Shown here in pieces: positions 15,101 through 24,760 of a stretch of DNA of 44,828 nt. The position numbers were made by a program, and so were the translations under genes. The notes under the pieces are model-generated. The model was not told the DNA's origin. It did not search any database and worked only from the letters and a program-made list of their open reading frames with translations. Numbering within the stretch: position 1 is the stretch's first letter; every line of letters starts with the position of its first letter. Source of the stretch: Caldifarciminota bacterium (lineage in GTDB: Bacteria; Hydrothermota; UBA3072); assembly GCA_016930175.1 (NCBI GenBank), contig JAFGHJ010000016.1, forward strand, positions 1 through 44,828, given 5' to 3'.

Positions 15101-18100
15101 ATGAAAGGTACGAGAAGGGGAAGAGATTCGTTACCCAGGTGGATTATAGTAGGGGCACTGGTTATTTTATCTCTACTTGCCTACAGTCCAATCGCAAAAG
15201 CAGCTTCTACCGGAAAGATTGCCGGTCTTGTTGTTGATGCTAAAACGGGCGAACCTCTACCGGGGGCTAATATTTTAATTAGGGGAACTACTATGGGTGC
15301 GGCGACTGATCTGGACGGGTATTTTTACATCCTGAATATCTCTCCGGACATCTATGATGTCCAGACAAGCATGATGGGATATAAGAGTGTAACGAAGACC
15401 GGCGTTGAGATAACGACCGATCACACGACCCAAATCAGATTTGAACTTGAATCCACTGTAATTCCGGGAGAAGGTATTACTGTAAGCGCTGAAGCTGAAA
15501 TTATCAAAATGGATGTATCCTCAAGTATAGTGAGCGCAAAGTCAGAAGAAATAGAAGCAGTTCCATTGGTAATGAATATAGGCGACTACGTGAATTTGCA
15601 GTCCGGAGTGCATAATTGGGAGGTTAGAGGCGGCAGTATGGATCAGACTGCCTTTATGGCTAATGGTCTGATGCTTGTTGATAACCGTTCTAATTCCATG
15701 TTGATGGAACCCAATATTTCTACTATTAAAGAGTTAAATATTGTAAAAGGCGGATTTAATGCCGAATATGGTAATGTACGTTCTGGAGTTGTTAATATTA
15801 TAACCAAAGACCCGTCTTTTAATGAATATCATGGCGCGGTTAACTTTAGATACGTACCCGCACAAATGAAACACAGTGGACCTTCGGTATTCGAGTGGAA
15901 TAATTACATGCTGAGACCATATCTTGATACAACCACTCTGGATTCCACCGGCATGAATGTAGCATTTGATGGGTACCAAGCATGGTATAATGAGTATGGA
16001 ACGGAAGCCGGTCAGGATACAGTTAATAAATATAGAAAAGGAAAATGGGAAGGATGGAATACTTTTGGGCCGGCAAATGGCATGACACCGGAACAGGCTC
16101 ATGAGTTATTTATCTGGACTCACTGCGCGGAAGGGGTTTTAGATTTGGTTCCCGATAATTACAATGGTTATCCAAGGGACAGATCTTATGGAGATGAACC
16201 TGACTGGAATGTAGATGGTGCTTTCGGCGGACCCGTACCTCTTATAGGAAAATATCTTGGTAATCTCGCATTTCTATCTTCCTACCGCACCGATTATCAG
16301 CAATTTGGCCTTCCCGTTACCCAGGGTTATGATTTCTATCATAATTGGAATACAAGTTTTAAACTTACATCTCATTTAAGTAAAAATATAAAAGTTTCTG
16401 CAGAAGCTATGAAAGAAGTAATTTATACTCTCGGATCGTACGCAACCGGAGAAAAATCGGGAGGAAGTGTCGGTATCCTGGGTGGAGGCTCTTATGGTAA
16501 AGGGGATCCGGGAGGCTTTTTCCTGAGCGGAGACGATGTATTCCATAAGGAAAGTTCAGAATATGTAGATGGGGAATGGGGTCTTAACACTCTCTACTAC
16601 CCAATTGCTTTTTCTCCGGCAGTAATCGATAAAAATATGCAGGGAGTTTCAATCAGTCATGCTTTAAGCCCAAACACATTTTATGAATTGAGATTTACTC
16701 ATATTGATTCCGAGAATAAATGTAACGGCATCTTTGGTGTTGATACCGACCAAACCACATTTCAAAAATTTATAGACCCGGGTGTAGCTGCACTTCCTGA
16801 AAGAGATACGATTATGACCTACACACTTCCAAGTGGAATCGAAGTTACAGAGGTCCCCTTTGGATATATTTACGATGATTCTAAAATAAATCCTGATGGC
16901 ACCGCTACAGGAGGAAATGGTGCCTGTCAGATTGATCTTTCCTCGATTTCTACTTACAATCTCAAGTTTGATATTACAAGCCAGATAAATAGATCCAATG
17001 AAATAAAAAGCGGTTTTATTTTTAACTATGATGATATGTATACGTACGCAGAAAAAAACTTCCCGGGCTATGCGGGCGGTGAAGGCTGGGTTATCGAATG
17101 GAACCATCAACCTATAAGAGGCGGGGCATATCTTCAGGATAAGCTTGAGTTCGAAGGTTTTATCGCAAACATTGGTATTCGAATGGATTACAACAATCCT
17201 AACTGTGAGTGGCCGACTCTTGAACGATATGCACAGGTTTTAACATCTGAGCTTAAGGACACTCTAAGGTCAGACAGTCCGCCTTCCGAAATAATGGAAC
17301 CGGCGGAAAGTCAGACGCAGTGGAGTCCCCGAATAGGAATTTCACATCCAATTTCTGAGAACGCGAAATTGTACTTCAACTACGGTCATTTCTATTCAAT
17401 GGCTCCTTCCAAAGAGATGTATTTAATGCACTTCGGAAAACTTGCTGATCCCATGGCGGCAATAGGCAATCCTTCCGCTGCTATGCCGAAGACTGTTGCC
17501 TATGAACTGGGAGCTGACTTTAATATAAAAGAAATGTTCAGGGTCCACCTGGCGGGTTATTATAAGGACGTAGACAGGCAGACGGCCTGGGTTCAATACG
17601 AAAGTTATTTTAGTGATGTATTATATTCGACCGTTGAGAATAAAAACTATGAAGATATTAGAGGTTTTGAACTGAGATTCGAGAAATCATACGGCAGATT
17701 TGTTAAAGGCTGGATAAACTACGATTATATGGTAAAAACTTCAGGAACGGTTGGAAGAGAACATTACTATGAAGATCAAGCTACTAACCAACAAGAGGGC
17801 TTGCGAGACCCCATACAGGAGACACCTCTTCCTCAACCAAGAATGAATGTTTTTCTCCAACTCTCTTCCCCCTACGAATGGGGACCAATCTTTAGAAGAT
17901 TTAATCTTTCTTTCTTATATGAGTGGGAAGCCGGATGGTATGAAAACTGGCCTATAAACATCGAATTACCAAGGTTTCAGAATAATTTACAATGGCAGCC
18001 TTGGAGAAACTTAAATGCCAAAATTAACAAGACAATCTCATACGCCGGTGTAAATATGAATGTTTTCATGGAAGTTCAGAATCTCCTTGACTGGAAGTAT

Positions 18101-18334
18101 TTAGACCCTAATGGCTTTGGGCCCGGAGATGATAAAACAGATTATCTGAATTCATTGAAGTTGAAGATATATGATGATCCGATATTCGAACTCTACCCCC
18201 AATATGAAGCTGGTAATGACAAAGTCGGAGACCTCAATAGCGACGAGAAACCATATATTAACGATCCGAATATCACTTTCCTGGCATTCCACCATCCTAG
18301 AACGTTTGTTTTTGGACTCAAAATGGACTTTTAA
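15101..18334 (+). CDS. TonB-dependent outer membrane receptor
   Basis: The 1077-residue protein has a signal peptide (about 12-34, cut after AKA) and a carboxypeptidase-regulatory-like beta-sandwich (about 37-120, with GLVVDAKTGEPLPGANILI and DLDGYFYI). The plug domain (about 130-245) includes VEVRGG-like WEVRGGSMDQTAFMANG and GGFNAEYGNVRSGVVNIIT. A long beta-barrel follows to the terminal Phe (FVFGLKMDF), the usual outer-membrane insertion signal. It should import a ligand, plausibly oligosaccharide given the downstream hydrolases. AGGAGGG precedes the ATG. It heads a run of five genes with gaps of 10-52 bp. No SusD partner follows; the next gene encodes a sorting-domain protein. Confidence 0.92.
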   Translation: MKGTRRGRDSLPRWIIVGALVILSLLAYSPIAKAASTGKIAGLVVDAKTGEPLPGANILIRGTTMGAATDLDGYFYILNISPDIYDVQTSMMGYKSVTKTGVEITTDHTTQIRFELESTVIPGEGITVSAEAEIIKMDVSSSIVSAKSEEIEAVPLVMNIGDYVNLQSGVHNWEVRGGSMDQTAFMANGLMLVDNRSNSMLMEPNISTIKELNIVKGGFNAEYGNVRSGVVNIITKDPSFNEYHGAVNFRYVPAQMKHSGPSVFEWNNYMLRPYLDTTTLDSTGMNVAFDGYQAWYNEYGTEAGQDTVNKYRKGKWEGWNTFGPANGMTPEQAHELFIWTHCAEGVLDLVPDNYNGYPRDRSYGDEPDWNVDGAFGGPVPLIGKYLGNLAFLSSYRTDYQQFGLPVTQGYDFYHNWNTSFKLTSHLSKNIKVSAEAMKEVIYTLGSYATGEKSGGSVGILGGGSYGKGDPGGFFLSGDDVFHKESSEYVDGEWGLNTLYYPIAFSPAVIDKNMQGVSISHALSPNTFYELRFTHIDSENKCNGIFGVDTDQTTFQKFIDPGVAALPERDTIMTYTLPSGIEVTEVPFGYIYDDSKINPDGTATGGNGACQIDLSSISTYNLKFDITSQINRSNEIKSGFIFNYDDMYTYAEKNFPGYAGGEGWVIEWNHQPIRGGAYLQDKLEFEGFIANIGIRMDYNNPNCEWPTLERYAQVLTSELKDTLRSDSPPSEIMEPAESQTQWSPRIGISHPISENAKLYFNYGHFYSMAPSKEMYLMHFGKLADPMAAIGNPSAAMPKTVAYELGADFNIKEMFRVHLAGYYKDVDRQTAWVQYESYFSDVLYSTVENKNYEDIRGFELRFEKSYGRFVKGWINYDYMVKTSGTVGREHYYEDQATNQQEGLRDPIQETPLPQPRMNVFLQLSSPYEWGPIFRRFNLSFLYEWEAGWYENWPINIELPRFQNNLQWQPWRNLNAKINKTISYAGVNMNVFMEVQNLLDWKYLDPNGFGPGDDKTDYLNSLKLKIYDDPIFELYPQYEAGNDKVGDLNSDEKPYINDPNITFLAFHHPRTFVFGLKMDF

Positions 18335-18362
18335 AGTATAAAGATAAAAGGAGGAAAGAATA

Positions 18363-20729
18363 ATGAAAAGGTCTTTCTATATATTACTTGCTATCTTCTT
18401 GATTGAAATACTCATTTGTCCCCCAAAAGCCAATGCTGATTTTAAGAGAGAACTTAAAGTTAATAACTTCTGGCTAAAAGTCATGGCGACAGGTCGCCAG
18501 ACCGAAGGAACTAACCGTTTGTCGATAGCCTATCCAAAAGTTGACGAGGAATATTATAACATTTGTCATTGTTTTGGTCTTCGCCTGGGAGTGGTAAACT
18601 GGCAGGGTCCCGACTCTTTAGTGGCCGACCCTGATGGTAGAAGAATCAGGCTCGCTGGTGCACCCTTCGGTGAGTATCAGGTATATGAGGCTCCCGAAAA
18701 GATGTTTTCTCGTCCTGGAGAAGGCGGAACGATGATTCGTAAGTATTACAGATATCAACCGCCTGAGGTGATTGTAGATGGAGTACCTCTTCAACCGCCA
18801 GTAATGTCCGGAGAAAGAGTCGATGCCGAACACATTAAAAACTTTGGTAAAAACACCGAATGTACGGCTGATGCAATAGTGGAATCTTACATCGGAACAT
18901 GGATGGGACTCGATATCCACGCAAGATATTTAGTATGGACAGGTAAGAATCACGATGACTACCTTGTTTACGACTGGACTTTTATAAATACAGGGAATAC
19001 CGACGAAGATGAAGAAATCGAGCTTGACGGAGAAAGTCTCGATTCCCTGTATATAACGAGACAGGCACAGTTCATGCCAATGGAGGTAGACTGGGGAACG
19101 AACACATGGACTGACTGGTGGGGAGTAACACCCGAACAGCTCGATTCAATGCCTCTTAGAGCTCAATTCTGGTATACCATTCCAATACCCGGAGGAGCCA
19201 TGCCCGGAACCTGGGCGCTGGGTCTTTCCTGGGCTCAATGTTCCGGCGAATACGGCCGCGGTTATATTGACGAATCGACAAACATCACTTGCGCCACCAT
19301 ATTCGCGCCTAAAACCAGTGATGGTCTTCATCCTGTGGAAAACCAGTTTCCAAATAATCCGGCAGCAGACGACTCAATCCAGCCCAGAAGTAACAGCAAC
19401 TGCGACTGTAACGACGCACCATTCAAGTATCACTCGGGTGAACACTCTAAAGCGGAATGGGAAGTAGTTTATAATGTAATGAAATATGGACAAACGGTAA
19501 ACCCCGATCCTTTATATCAGGATGACATGTATCTTATGCAGGATATACCAGCTTCTGATCCTATGCATTACTGGATAGGCGATCCTTTCCCCAATACCTA
19601 CCATAACGTCCCGTCTGCTGACTTACCGGGTGCCGTACCCACTGATATATCTTGGTATACGGTCTGGCATGCACCGGCACAGAGTAGTTTTGGCCCATAT
19701 CAACTCGAGATAGGCGATTCTATAAGGCTGGTACAGGTTCTTGCTTTAGGAGGACTGGATGCCCAGACCCGTTACGATGTTGGTCAGGCATGGTTGAATG
19801 GAACTCTTCGCTACGATGGAGAACCCAATTGTCCACACAAATGGTATGAACATCCCGAAATCTGGGAAGGGGCTCCGGATCCTATTACGGATTCAGCAAC
19901 TCTGGCAAAAGATGAATGGATTTATTCTGTATTGGATTCCGTAAAACTAAACGCTCTTGCAGCTCAATGGAACTTTGATAATGGGTACAGCGCTCCTGTT
20001 CCTCCCCCACCACCCGAACTCTTCGAGGTTGCTTCACGACCGACTCATATAGAACTCAACTGGGGAACTCAATCCGAAGAGGTTTCAGATTTTGCGGGAT
20101 ACAAAGTATACAGGGCTCTGGGTAACCCCGGACCCGCCTTCAAAGGAGGCAACCTCATAGGTCAATGGGAACTTATATATCAGTGCGGCGGCGGAAATCC
20201 TGGCGGAGATGTCACATATAGTGGGTCAATCGAACATTCATTTGACGATATAACGGCACAGAGAGGACAGGACTATTATTATTATATAGCTGCATTTGAT
20301 GATGGTGGAGAAACGGATTATAATGGAACAACTGAACCTCTCGAAAGCAGCATTTGGCTTACAAGAACCACTGTTTCAACGACACTTAACGCTCCGGCAT
20401 GCGAGTATCTTGATAGTATTCGAGTTGTTCCAAATCCTTTTAGCATGAAAGCCGGAGAGGCGGATCTGCAATTTATAAATACTCCTTACAAACTCATGTT
20501 CGTAAACCTGCCCCCGGAATGTACTATTGATATTTATAATGAAACTGGCGATCTTGTAAAAACTCTTAACCACACGGATGGTTCCGGAGGAGAGGCGTGG
20601 TCGGATGCAACCCGTCAACACTATCTAACGACAAACTCAGGGCAGATGGTTGTGAGCGGTATCTATATTGCGCATATAGTAACTCCTGAAGGCGAAAGCA
20701 AGAACGTAAAATTTGTAATAGTCAGGTAA
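18363..20729 (+). CDS. Large secreted protein with Fn3 and type-9-like sorting domain
   Basis: The 788-residue product has a signal peptide (1-25, cut near NADF) and a long N-terminal region I do not recognise. This region is Trp- and Tyr-rich and extracellular in character, including WLKVMATGRQTEG. A fibronectin type III-like domain follows (about 555-660, THIELNWG, FAGYKVYRA, YYYYIAAFDDGG). The C-terminal module (about 685-788) has SIRVVPNPF, IDIYNETGDLVKTL and SGIYIAHIVTPEGESKNVKF, the hallmarks of FlgD-like/type-9 sorting tails. It would be exported to the cell surface, perhaps with the PorV-like protein of the next gene. AGGAGG precedes the ATG. Position between receptor and PorV suggests a partner of the receptor; that is inference. 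Confidence 0.8.
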   Translation: MKRSFYILLAIFLIEILICPPKANADFKRELKVNNFWLKVMATGRQTEGTNRLSIAYPKVDEEYYNICHCFGLRLGVVNWQGPDSLVADPDGRRIRLAGAPFGEYQVYEAPEKMFSRPGEGGTMIRKYYRYQPPEVIVDGVPLQPPVMSGERVDAEHIKNFGKNTECTADAIVESYIGTWMGLDIHARYLVWTGKNHDDYLVYDWTFINTGNTDEDEEIELDGESLDSLYITRQAQFMPMEVDWGTNTWTDWWGVTPEQLDSMPLRAQFWYTIPIPGGAMPGTWALGLSWAQCSGEYGRGYIDESTNITCATIFAPKTSDGLHPVENQFPNNPAADDSIQPRSNSNCDCNDAPFKYHSGEHSKAEWEVVYNVMKYGQTVNPDPLYQDDMYLMQDIPASDPMHYWIGDPFPNTYHNVPSADLPGAVPTDISWYTVWHAPAQSSFGPYQLEIGDSIRLVQVLALGGLDAQTRYDVGQAWLNGTLRYDGEPNCPHKWYEHPEIWEGAPDPITDSATLAKDEWIYSVLDSVKLNALAAQWNFDNGYSAPVPPPPPELFEVASRPTHIELNWGTQSEEVSDFAGYKVYRALGNPGPAFKGGNLIGQWELIYQCGGGNPGGDVTYSGSIEHSFDDITAQRGQDYYYYIAAFDDGGETDYNGTTEPLESSIWLTRTTVSTTLNAPACEYLDSIRVVPNPFSMKAGEADLQFINTPYKLMFVNLPPECTIDIYNETGDLVKTLNHTDGSGGEAWSDATRQHYLTTNSGQMVVSGIYIAHIVTPEGESKNVKFVIVR

Positions 20730-20739
20730 GGGGGGAACG

Positions 20740-21741
20740 ATGAAAAAACTAATAGGATTTTTATTAATATTGACTTTAATTCTTATCACACCTCTTCAAT
20801 CATTTGCTATCAGCAAGCTGGGACAGACGGGGTTTAAGTTTCTCGATGTTGGTGTAGGAGCAAGGCCCGCTGCTATGGCTGAAGCATACACTGTTATTTC
20901 AGATGACGCTAACGCTATTTTCCATAACCCTGCGGGTATTGCTCAGATGGAAGCTAAGACGTTTGATATGACTGTTTCCAGAACACAGTGGTTCGCCGAG
21001 ATATCATATAATGCTATTGGTATAGCTGTAAACGGTGGCGTATGGGGAAATTTTGGCTTGAGTCTTATTCCAGCTCCCGATTATGGCGATATTTTCGGAA
21101 CCGTGGTTGCGGATAACGAACGGGGCTATGAAGATACAGATCCTGTTGAGGTAAGCGCATATTCCATGGGTTTAGCATATGGTCGTAAATTCACGGATAA
21201 ATTTATGATAGGAGCTCATGTTAAATACGCGTATCAACATCTCGGTTCCAACCCCATGGAGTATCAGAATCCGCTAGGGGATTCCACATGGATAGGAACC
21301 CAGATAAACGAACTCTCCACAATAGCTTATGACCTGGGCACCATCTTTTATCCCGGATTCAAAAGTTTCCGGTTTGGTATGTCTGTTCGCAATTTCTCCG
21401 GAGCAGTCAAATATGAGGAATACGGGTTCCAACTCCCACTTACATTCAAAATAGGAGTGGGTATGGATATTCTGGACTTATTCGGAGAACATCAGGGGCA
21501 ATCACTCCTTTTAGCTATCGATGCTGTTCATCCAAGGGATTATACTGAAAGAATACTAATTGGAGGAGAATACAACATAGGTTTACTAACACTGAGAGCA
21601 GGCTATAAGTTTAATTATTCCGAAGAAGGACTGTGCGCCGGTGTAGGTCTATATACGAAAGGGATTAAGCTCGATTATGCCTACAGCGCATTCGGTGCTT
21701 TTGACCTGGTAAACAGGGTAACACTCGGGGTATCATTCTAA
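20740..21741 (+). CDS. PorV/PorQ family outer membrane protein
   Basis: The 333 residues start with a signal peptide (1-23, SFA). They carry the family opening FLDVGVGARPAAMAEAYTVISDDANAIFHNPAGIAQM, here abridged to key features: GARPAAMAEA and NPAGI. A 14-strand-like barrel follows with SMGLAYGRKF, RFGMSVRNFSG and a C-terminal YAYSAFGAFDLVNRVTLGVSF. In Bacteroidetes PorV shuttles type-9 cargo to the surface attachment complex. In related candidate phyla such genes often sit beside TonB receptors and sorting-tail proteins, as here. The start is 10 bp after the upstream stop with a G-rich RBS. It is the third gene of the receptor operon. Confidence 0.88.
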   Translation: MKKLIGFLLILTLILITPLQSFAISKLGQTGFKFLDVGVGARPAAMAEAYTVISDDANAIFHNPAGIAQMEAKTFDMTVSRTQWFAEISYNAIGIAVNGGVWGNFGLSLIPAPDYGDIFGTVVADNERGYEDTDPVEVSAYSMGLAYGRKFTDKFMIGAHVKYAYQHLGSNPMEYQNPLGDSTWIGTQINELSTIAYDLGTIFYPGFKSFRFGMSVRNFSGAVKYEEYGFQLPLTFKIGVGMDILDLFGEHQGQSLLLAIDAVHPRDYTERILIGGEYNIGLLTLRAGYKFNYSEEGLCAGVGLYTKGIKLDYAYSAFGAFDLVNRVTLGVSF

Positions 21742-21793
21742 GGTTATACAGTTCAGTTAGAAATTTAAGGGTAGTCCAAGAGAGGAACTCGCC

Positions 21794-24736
21794 ATGAGTT
21801 TTGCATTGCGAATTGAAATAAAGAAATCACAAGTACTATTTTATTTTATGCTTTCAGTCTTAATTGGCGGACTAAATTGTGAATATAAAAAGATATCTGA
21901 CGGCGTTATGATTAGACTTAAAAGCGAAAATCCGACTGATCCCAGCTTAATTAGAATTCAGGTATGTTCCGAGAATATTATTCGTGTAACTGCTACCCGT
22001 CCTGTCATGATAACAGATAAATGGACATATGTGCCTTGGCAATTATGCCTTAGAGATATTATTAATTATTATTTCTTTCCGGAAGAGTACTTTTCAAATT
22101 ATACCAGTCTTATGGTCGATAAAACCTACTGGGAAGCAGTACCGTGGTCGCTTGAAGAGAAAGATAGTGAAATCGTACTTTCCACTTCTAAAGTCATGGT
22201 TAAAGTCCAAAGGGAAAAAGGTACTATCGTTTTCTATAACGCAAACGGTCAGTTAATTCTCGAGGAAAAACAAGAAAACAGCAAAATAATTACACCAGCG
22301 GAAGTCATGGGAGAAAAAACCTATCACATTCAACAGATTTTTAACTCACCCGAGGGTGAAGCATTTTACGGATTAGGACAGCACCAAAACAATATTATGA
22401 ACTACAAAGGGCACGACGTAGACTTATGGCAGTATAATATTGTTGTTGCCGTCCCTTTTTTAGTTTCCAGTAAAAATTACGGAATACTCTGGGATAACAA
22501 TTCAAGGACTAAATTCGGAGATATTCGTGATTATCAATCGTTGTCATCGCTAAAATTATACGATAAGGAAGGTAAAGAGGGCGGGCTCGTGTGCGAGTAC
22601 TTCAAGGAATCAAATTTTAAATCGCTCTTAACGTCCCGAAGGAAATCGAAAATAGAGTACGAATTTATCGACGTACACGATACTGTTCCCGAAAGTTTCA
22701 ACACAAATACAGGCAGTATCCGCTGGAGCGGAGAAATCGAGTGTAAAGAACCCGGCGTTCATAAATTCAGGCTCTACTCGTCAAATTATATAAAGATGTG
22801 GTTAAACGGAGAACTCGTTGTCAACGCATGGCGGCAAAACTGGCTACCCTGGACACATCTACTGGAACTGCCGATGGAAGTCGGAAAACGTTACTCAATA
22901 AAAATAGAATGGATCCCGAACGGAGGATTCATCGGGCTTAAACATCTCACCCCTGAAGAAGAATTATATAAAAATAGTTTATCTCTTTATTCGGAAGTAG
23001 CCGACGGAATCGACTATTACTTTATTTATGGTGATAATCCCGATGAAGTAATAAAAGGATACCGTACAATCACAGGTAAGGCAACTATGATGCCAAAGTG
23101 GGCTATGGGCCTTTGGCAGTGCAGACAACGTTACCAGACACAGGAAGAATTGCTATCGGTCACGAGGGAATTCCGTAAACGCAAGATACCTCTCGACAAT
23201 ATAGTTCAGGACTGGTTTTACTGGGAGGAAGATAAATGGGGCTCTCACGAATTCGATTCCACCCGATATCCCGATCCCGACGGCATGGTACGCGAGCTTC
23301 ACGATGAACTTAACACTCACATTATGATATCTGTCTGGCCAAAATTTTATGTCGGAACTAAAAACTATGAAGAATTCAGGAAAAAAGGATGGCTCTATAT
23401 GCGGAACGTAGAAAAAGAACAAAAAGACTGGGTTGGTCCGGGATATGTTTCAACATTCTACGACCCGTACAGCAAAGGAGCTCGAGATTTATTCTGGAAA
23501 CAAATAAACGAACATCTGTTCAGTAAGGGATTTGATGCCTGGTGGCTGGATTGTACCGAACCGGATATTCAATCTAACCTTTCAAGGGAGGAAACCCGTC
23601 TGCGCATGCACCCCACTGCTATTGGGACTGGAGCAAGCTATAGAAACACCTATTCTTTAATGAATTCAAAAGGAGTTTATGAAAGCCAGCGCGAAACTAA
23701 ACCCGACCAGAGAGTGTTTATTCTAACTCGGTCGGCTTTCCCCGGACAGCAGAGATACGCTTCAGCGACATGGAGCGGCGACGTTGCGGCACGATGGTAC
23801 GACCTTGAGGCGCAGATTCCCGCCGGATTAAATTTCTGTTTATCAGGTATCCCCTACTGGACAACGGACGTCGGTGGATTTGCTGTCGAACCTCGTTACA
23901 TGGATGCAAAAGGCGAAGATCTCATCGAATGGAGAGAATTGATGACAAGATGGTTCCAGTTCGCTTCGTTTTGTCCGTTATTTAGAGTACACGGGGAATA
24001 TCCTTATCGTGAAATTTTTTACGTCGCACCTCCTGACCATCCCGCTTACCAGTCGATGTTATATTATGATAAATTACGTTACAGGCTAATGCCTTATATT
24101 TATTCTCTGACAGGCATGGTTACACAAAAGGATTATACAATAATGCGCGCTCTTGTTATGGATTTTGGATATGATGAGAAAGTATTAAATATCGGAAATC
24201 AATATATGTTTGGTCCAGCCCTCCTGATTAATCCCGTAACTGAGTACAAAGCACGGGAACGCGCCGTCTATCTACCTAAGGGAACAGGCTGGTATGAACT
24301 CCAATCCGGGAAATATTTAGAAGGCGGGCAAACAATCATTGCTTCCGCACCCTACACCGATATACCGATTTTTGTAAAAGAGGGTTCTATTATTCCATTC
24401 GGTCCCGAAATACAGTATTCAACTGAAAAACCCGCTGATCCTTTAATCTTATATGTTTATACAGGTGCTGATGCTTCTTTTGAGCTGTATGAAGACGAGA
24501 ATGTGAATTATAACTATGAAAAAGGCGCATTTTCAATTATACCTTTTAAATATGACGAAAAAACACATACCCTTACAATCGGAAAAAGACAGGGTGAATT
24601 TCCGGGAATGCCTGAGATAAGGACTATTAAGGTCATCTGGGTTTCTAAAGAAAAGAATATAAAACTTGACTTTAATATTAAACCCAATGAAATATTAAAA
24701 TATGACGGTTCAGAAAAGTCTGTTAAAATGGATTAA
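21794..24736 (+). CDS. GH31 alpha-xylosidase-type enzyme with PA14 insert
   Basis: The 980-residue enzyme has a hydrophobic start that may be a signal (about 12-29, with C29). The N-terminal GH31 beta-sandwich is interrupted by a PA14 domain (about 262-388, VCEYFKE to GFIGLKHL). The catalytic barrel carries the nucleophile D586 in WWLDCTEPD and the probable acid/base D663 in TWSGD, then GIPYWTTDVGGF. C-terminal beta domains end with VYTGADASFELYEDE. The WLDxxEPD form and the PA14 insert resemble the Cellvibrio alpha-xylosidase Xyl31A that acts on xyloglucan oligosaccharides; other GH31 activities remain possible. It follows the PorV gene by 52 bp without a visible promoter and precedes a GH2, consistent with trimming of galactosylated xyloglucan. 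Confidence 0.9.
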   Translation: MSFALRIEIKKSQVLFYFMLSVLIGGLNCEYKKISDGVMIRLKSENPTDPSLIRIQVCSENIIRVTATRPVMITDKWTYVPWQLCLRDIINYYFFPEEYFSNYTSLMVDKTYWEAVPWSLEEKDSEIVLSTSKVMVKVQREKGTIVFYNANGQLILEEKQENSKIITPAEVMGEKTYHIQQIFNSPEGEAFYGLGQHQNNIMNYKGHDVDLWQYNIVVAVPFLVSSKNYGILWDNNSRTKFGDIRDYQSLSSLKLYDKEGKEGGLVCEYFKESNFKSLLTSRRKSKIEYEFIDVHDTVPESFNTNTGSIRWSGEIECKEPGVHKFRLYSSNYIKMWLNGELVVNAWRQNWLPWTHLLELPMEVGKRYSIKIEWIPNGGFIGLKHLTPEEELYKNSLSLYSEVADGIDYYFIYGDNPDEVIKGYRTITGKATMMPKWAMGLWQCRQRYQTQEELLSVTREFRKRKIPLDNIVQDWFYWEEDKWGSHEFDSTRYPDPDGMVRELHDELNTHIMISVWPKFYVGTKNYEEFRKKGWLYMRNVEKEQKDWVGPGYVSTFYDPYSKGARDLFWKQINEHLFSKGFDAWWLDCTEPDIQSNLSREETRLRMHPTAIGTGASYRNTYSLMNSKGVYESQRETKPDQRVFILTRSAFPGQQRYASATWSGDVAARWYDLEAQIPAGLNFCLSGIPYWTTDVGGFAVEPRYMDAKGEDLIEWRELMTRWFQFASFCPLFRVHGEYPYREIFYVAPPDHPAYQSMLYYDKLRYRLMPYIYSLTGMVTQKDYTIMRALVMDFGYDEKVLNIGNQYMFGPALLINPVTEYKARERAVYLPKGTGWYELQSGKYLEGGQTIIASAPYTDIPIFVKEGSIIPFGPEIQYSTEKPADPLILYVYTGADASFELYEDENVNYNYEKGAFSIIPFKYDEKTHTLTIGKRQGEFPGMPEIRTIKVIWVSKEKNIKLDFNIKPNEILKYDGSEKSVKMD

Positions 24737-24760
24737 AAGAATATTGAAGGAGTTCTATTT

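Noticed and set aside
14850-15104. 84-codon open frame in the receptor leader ending in an ATGA overlap
   Set aside because: It begins only with TTG, has no RBS, starts upstream of or at the predicted transcription start and its product is low-complexity Lys/Phe/Ser-rich. Kept only as a remark on the leader.
15101-21741. SusC/SusD pair
   Set aside because: The receptor is SusC-like in architecture only in part, and the following protein has Fn3 and sorting domains rather than SusD features.
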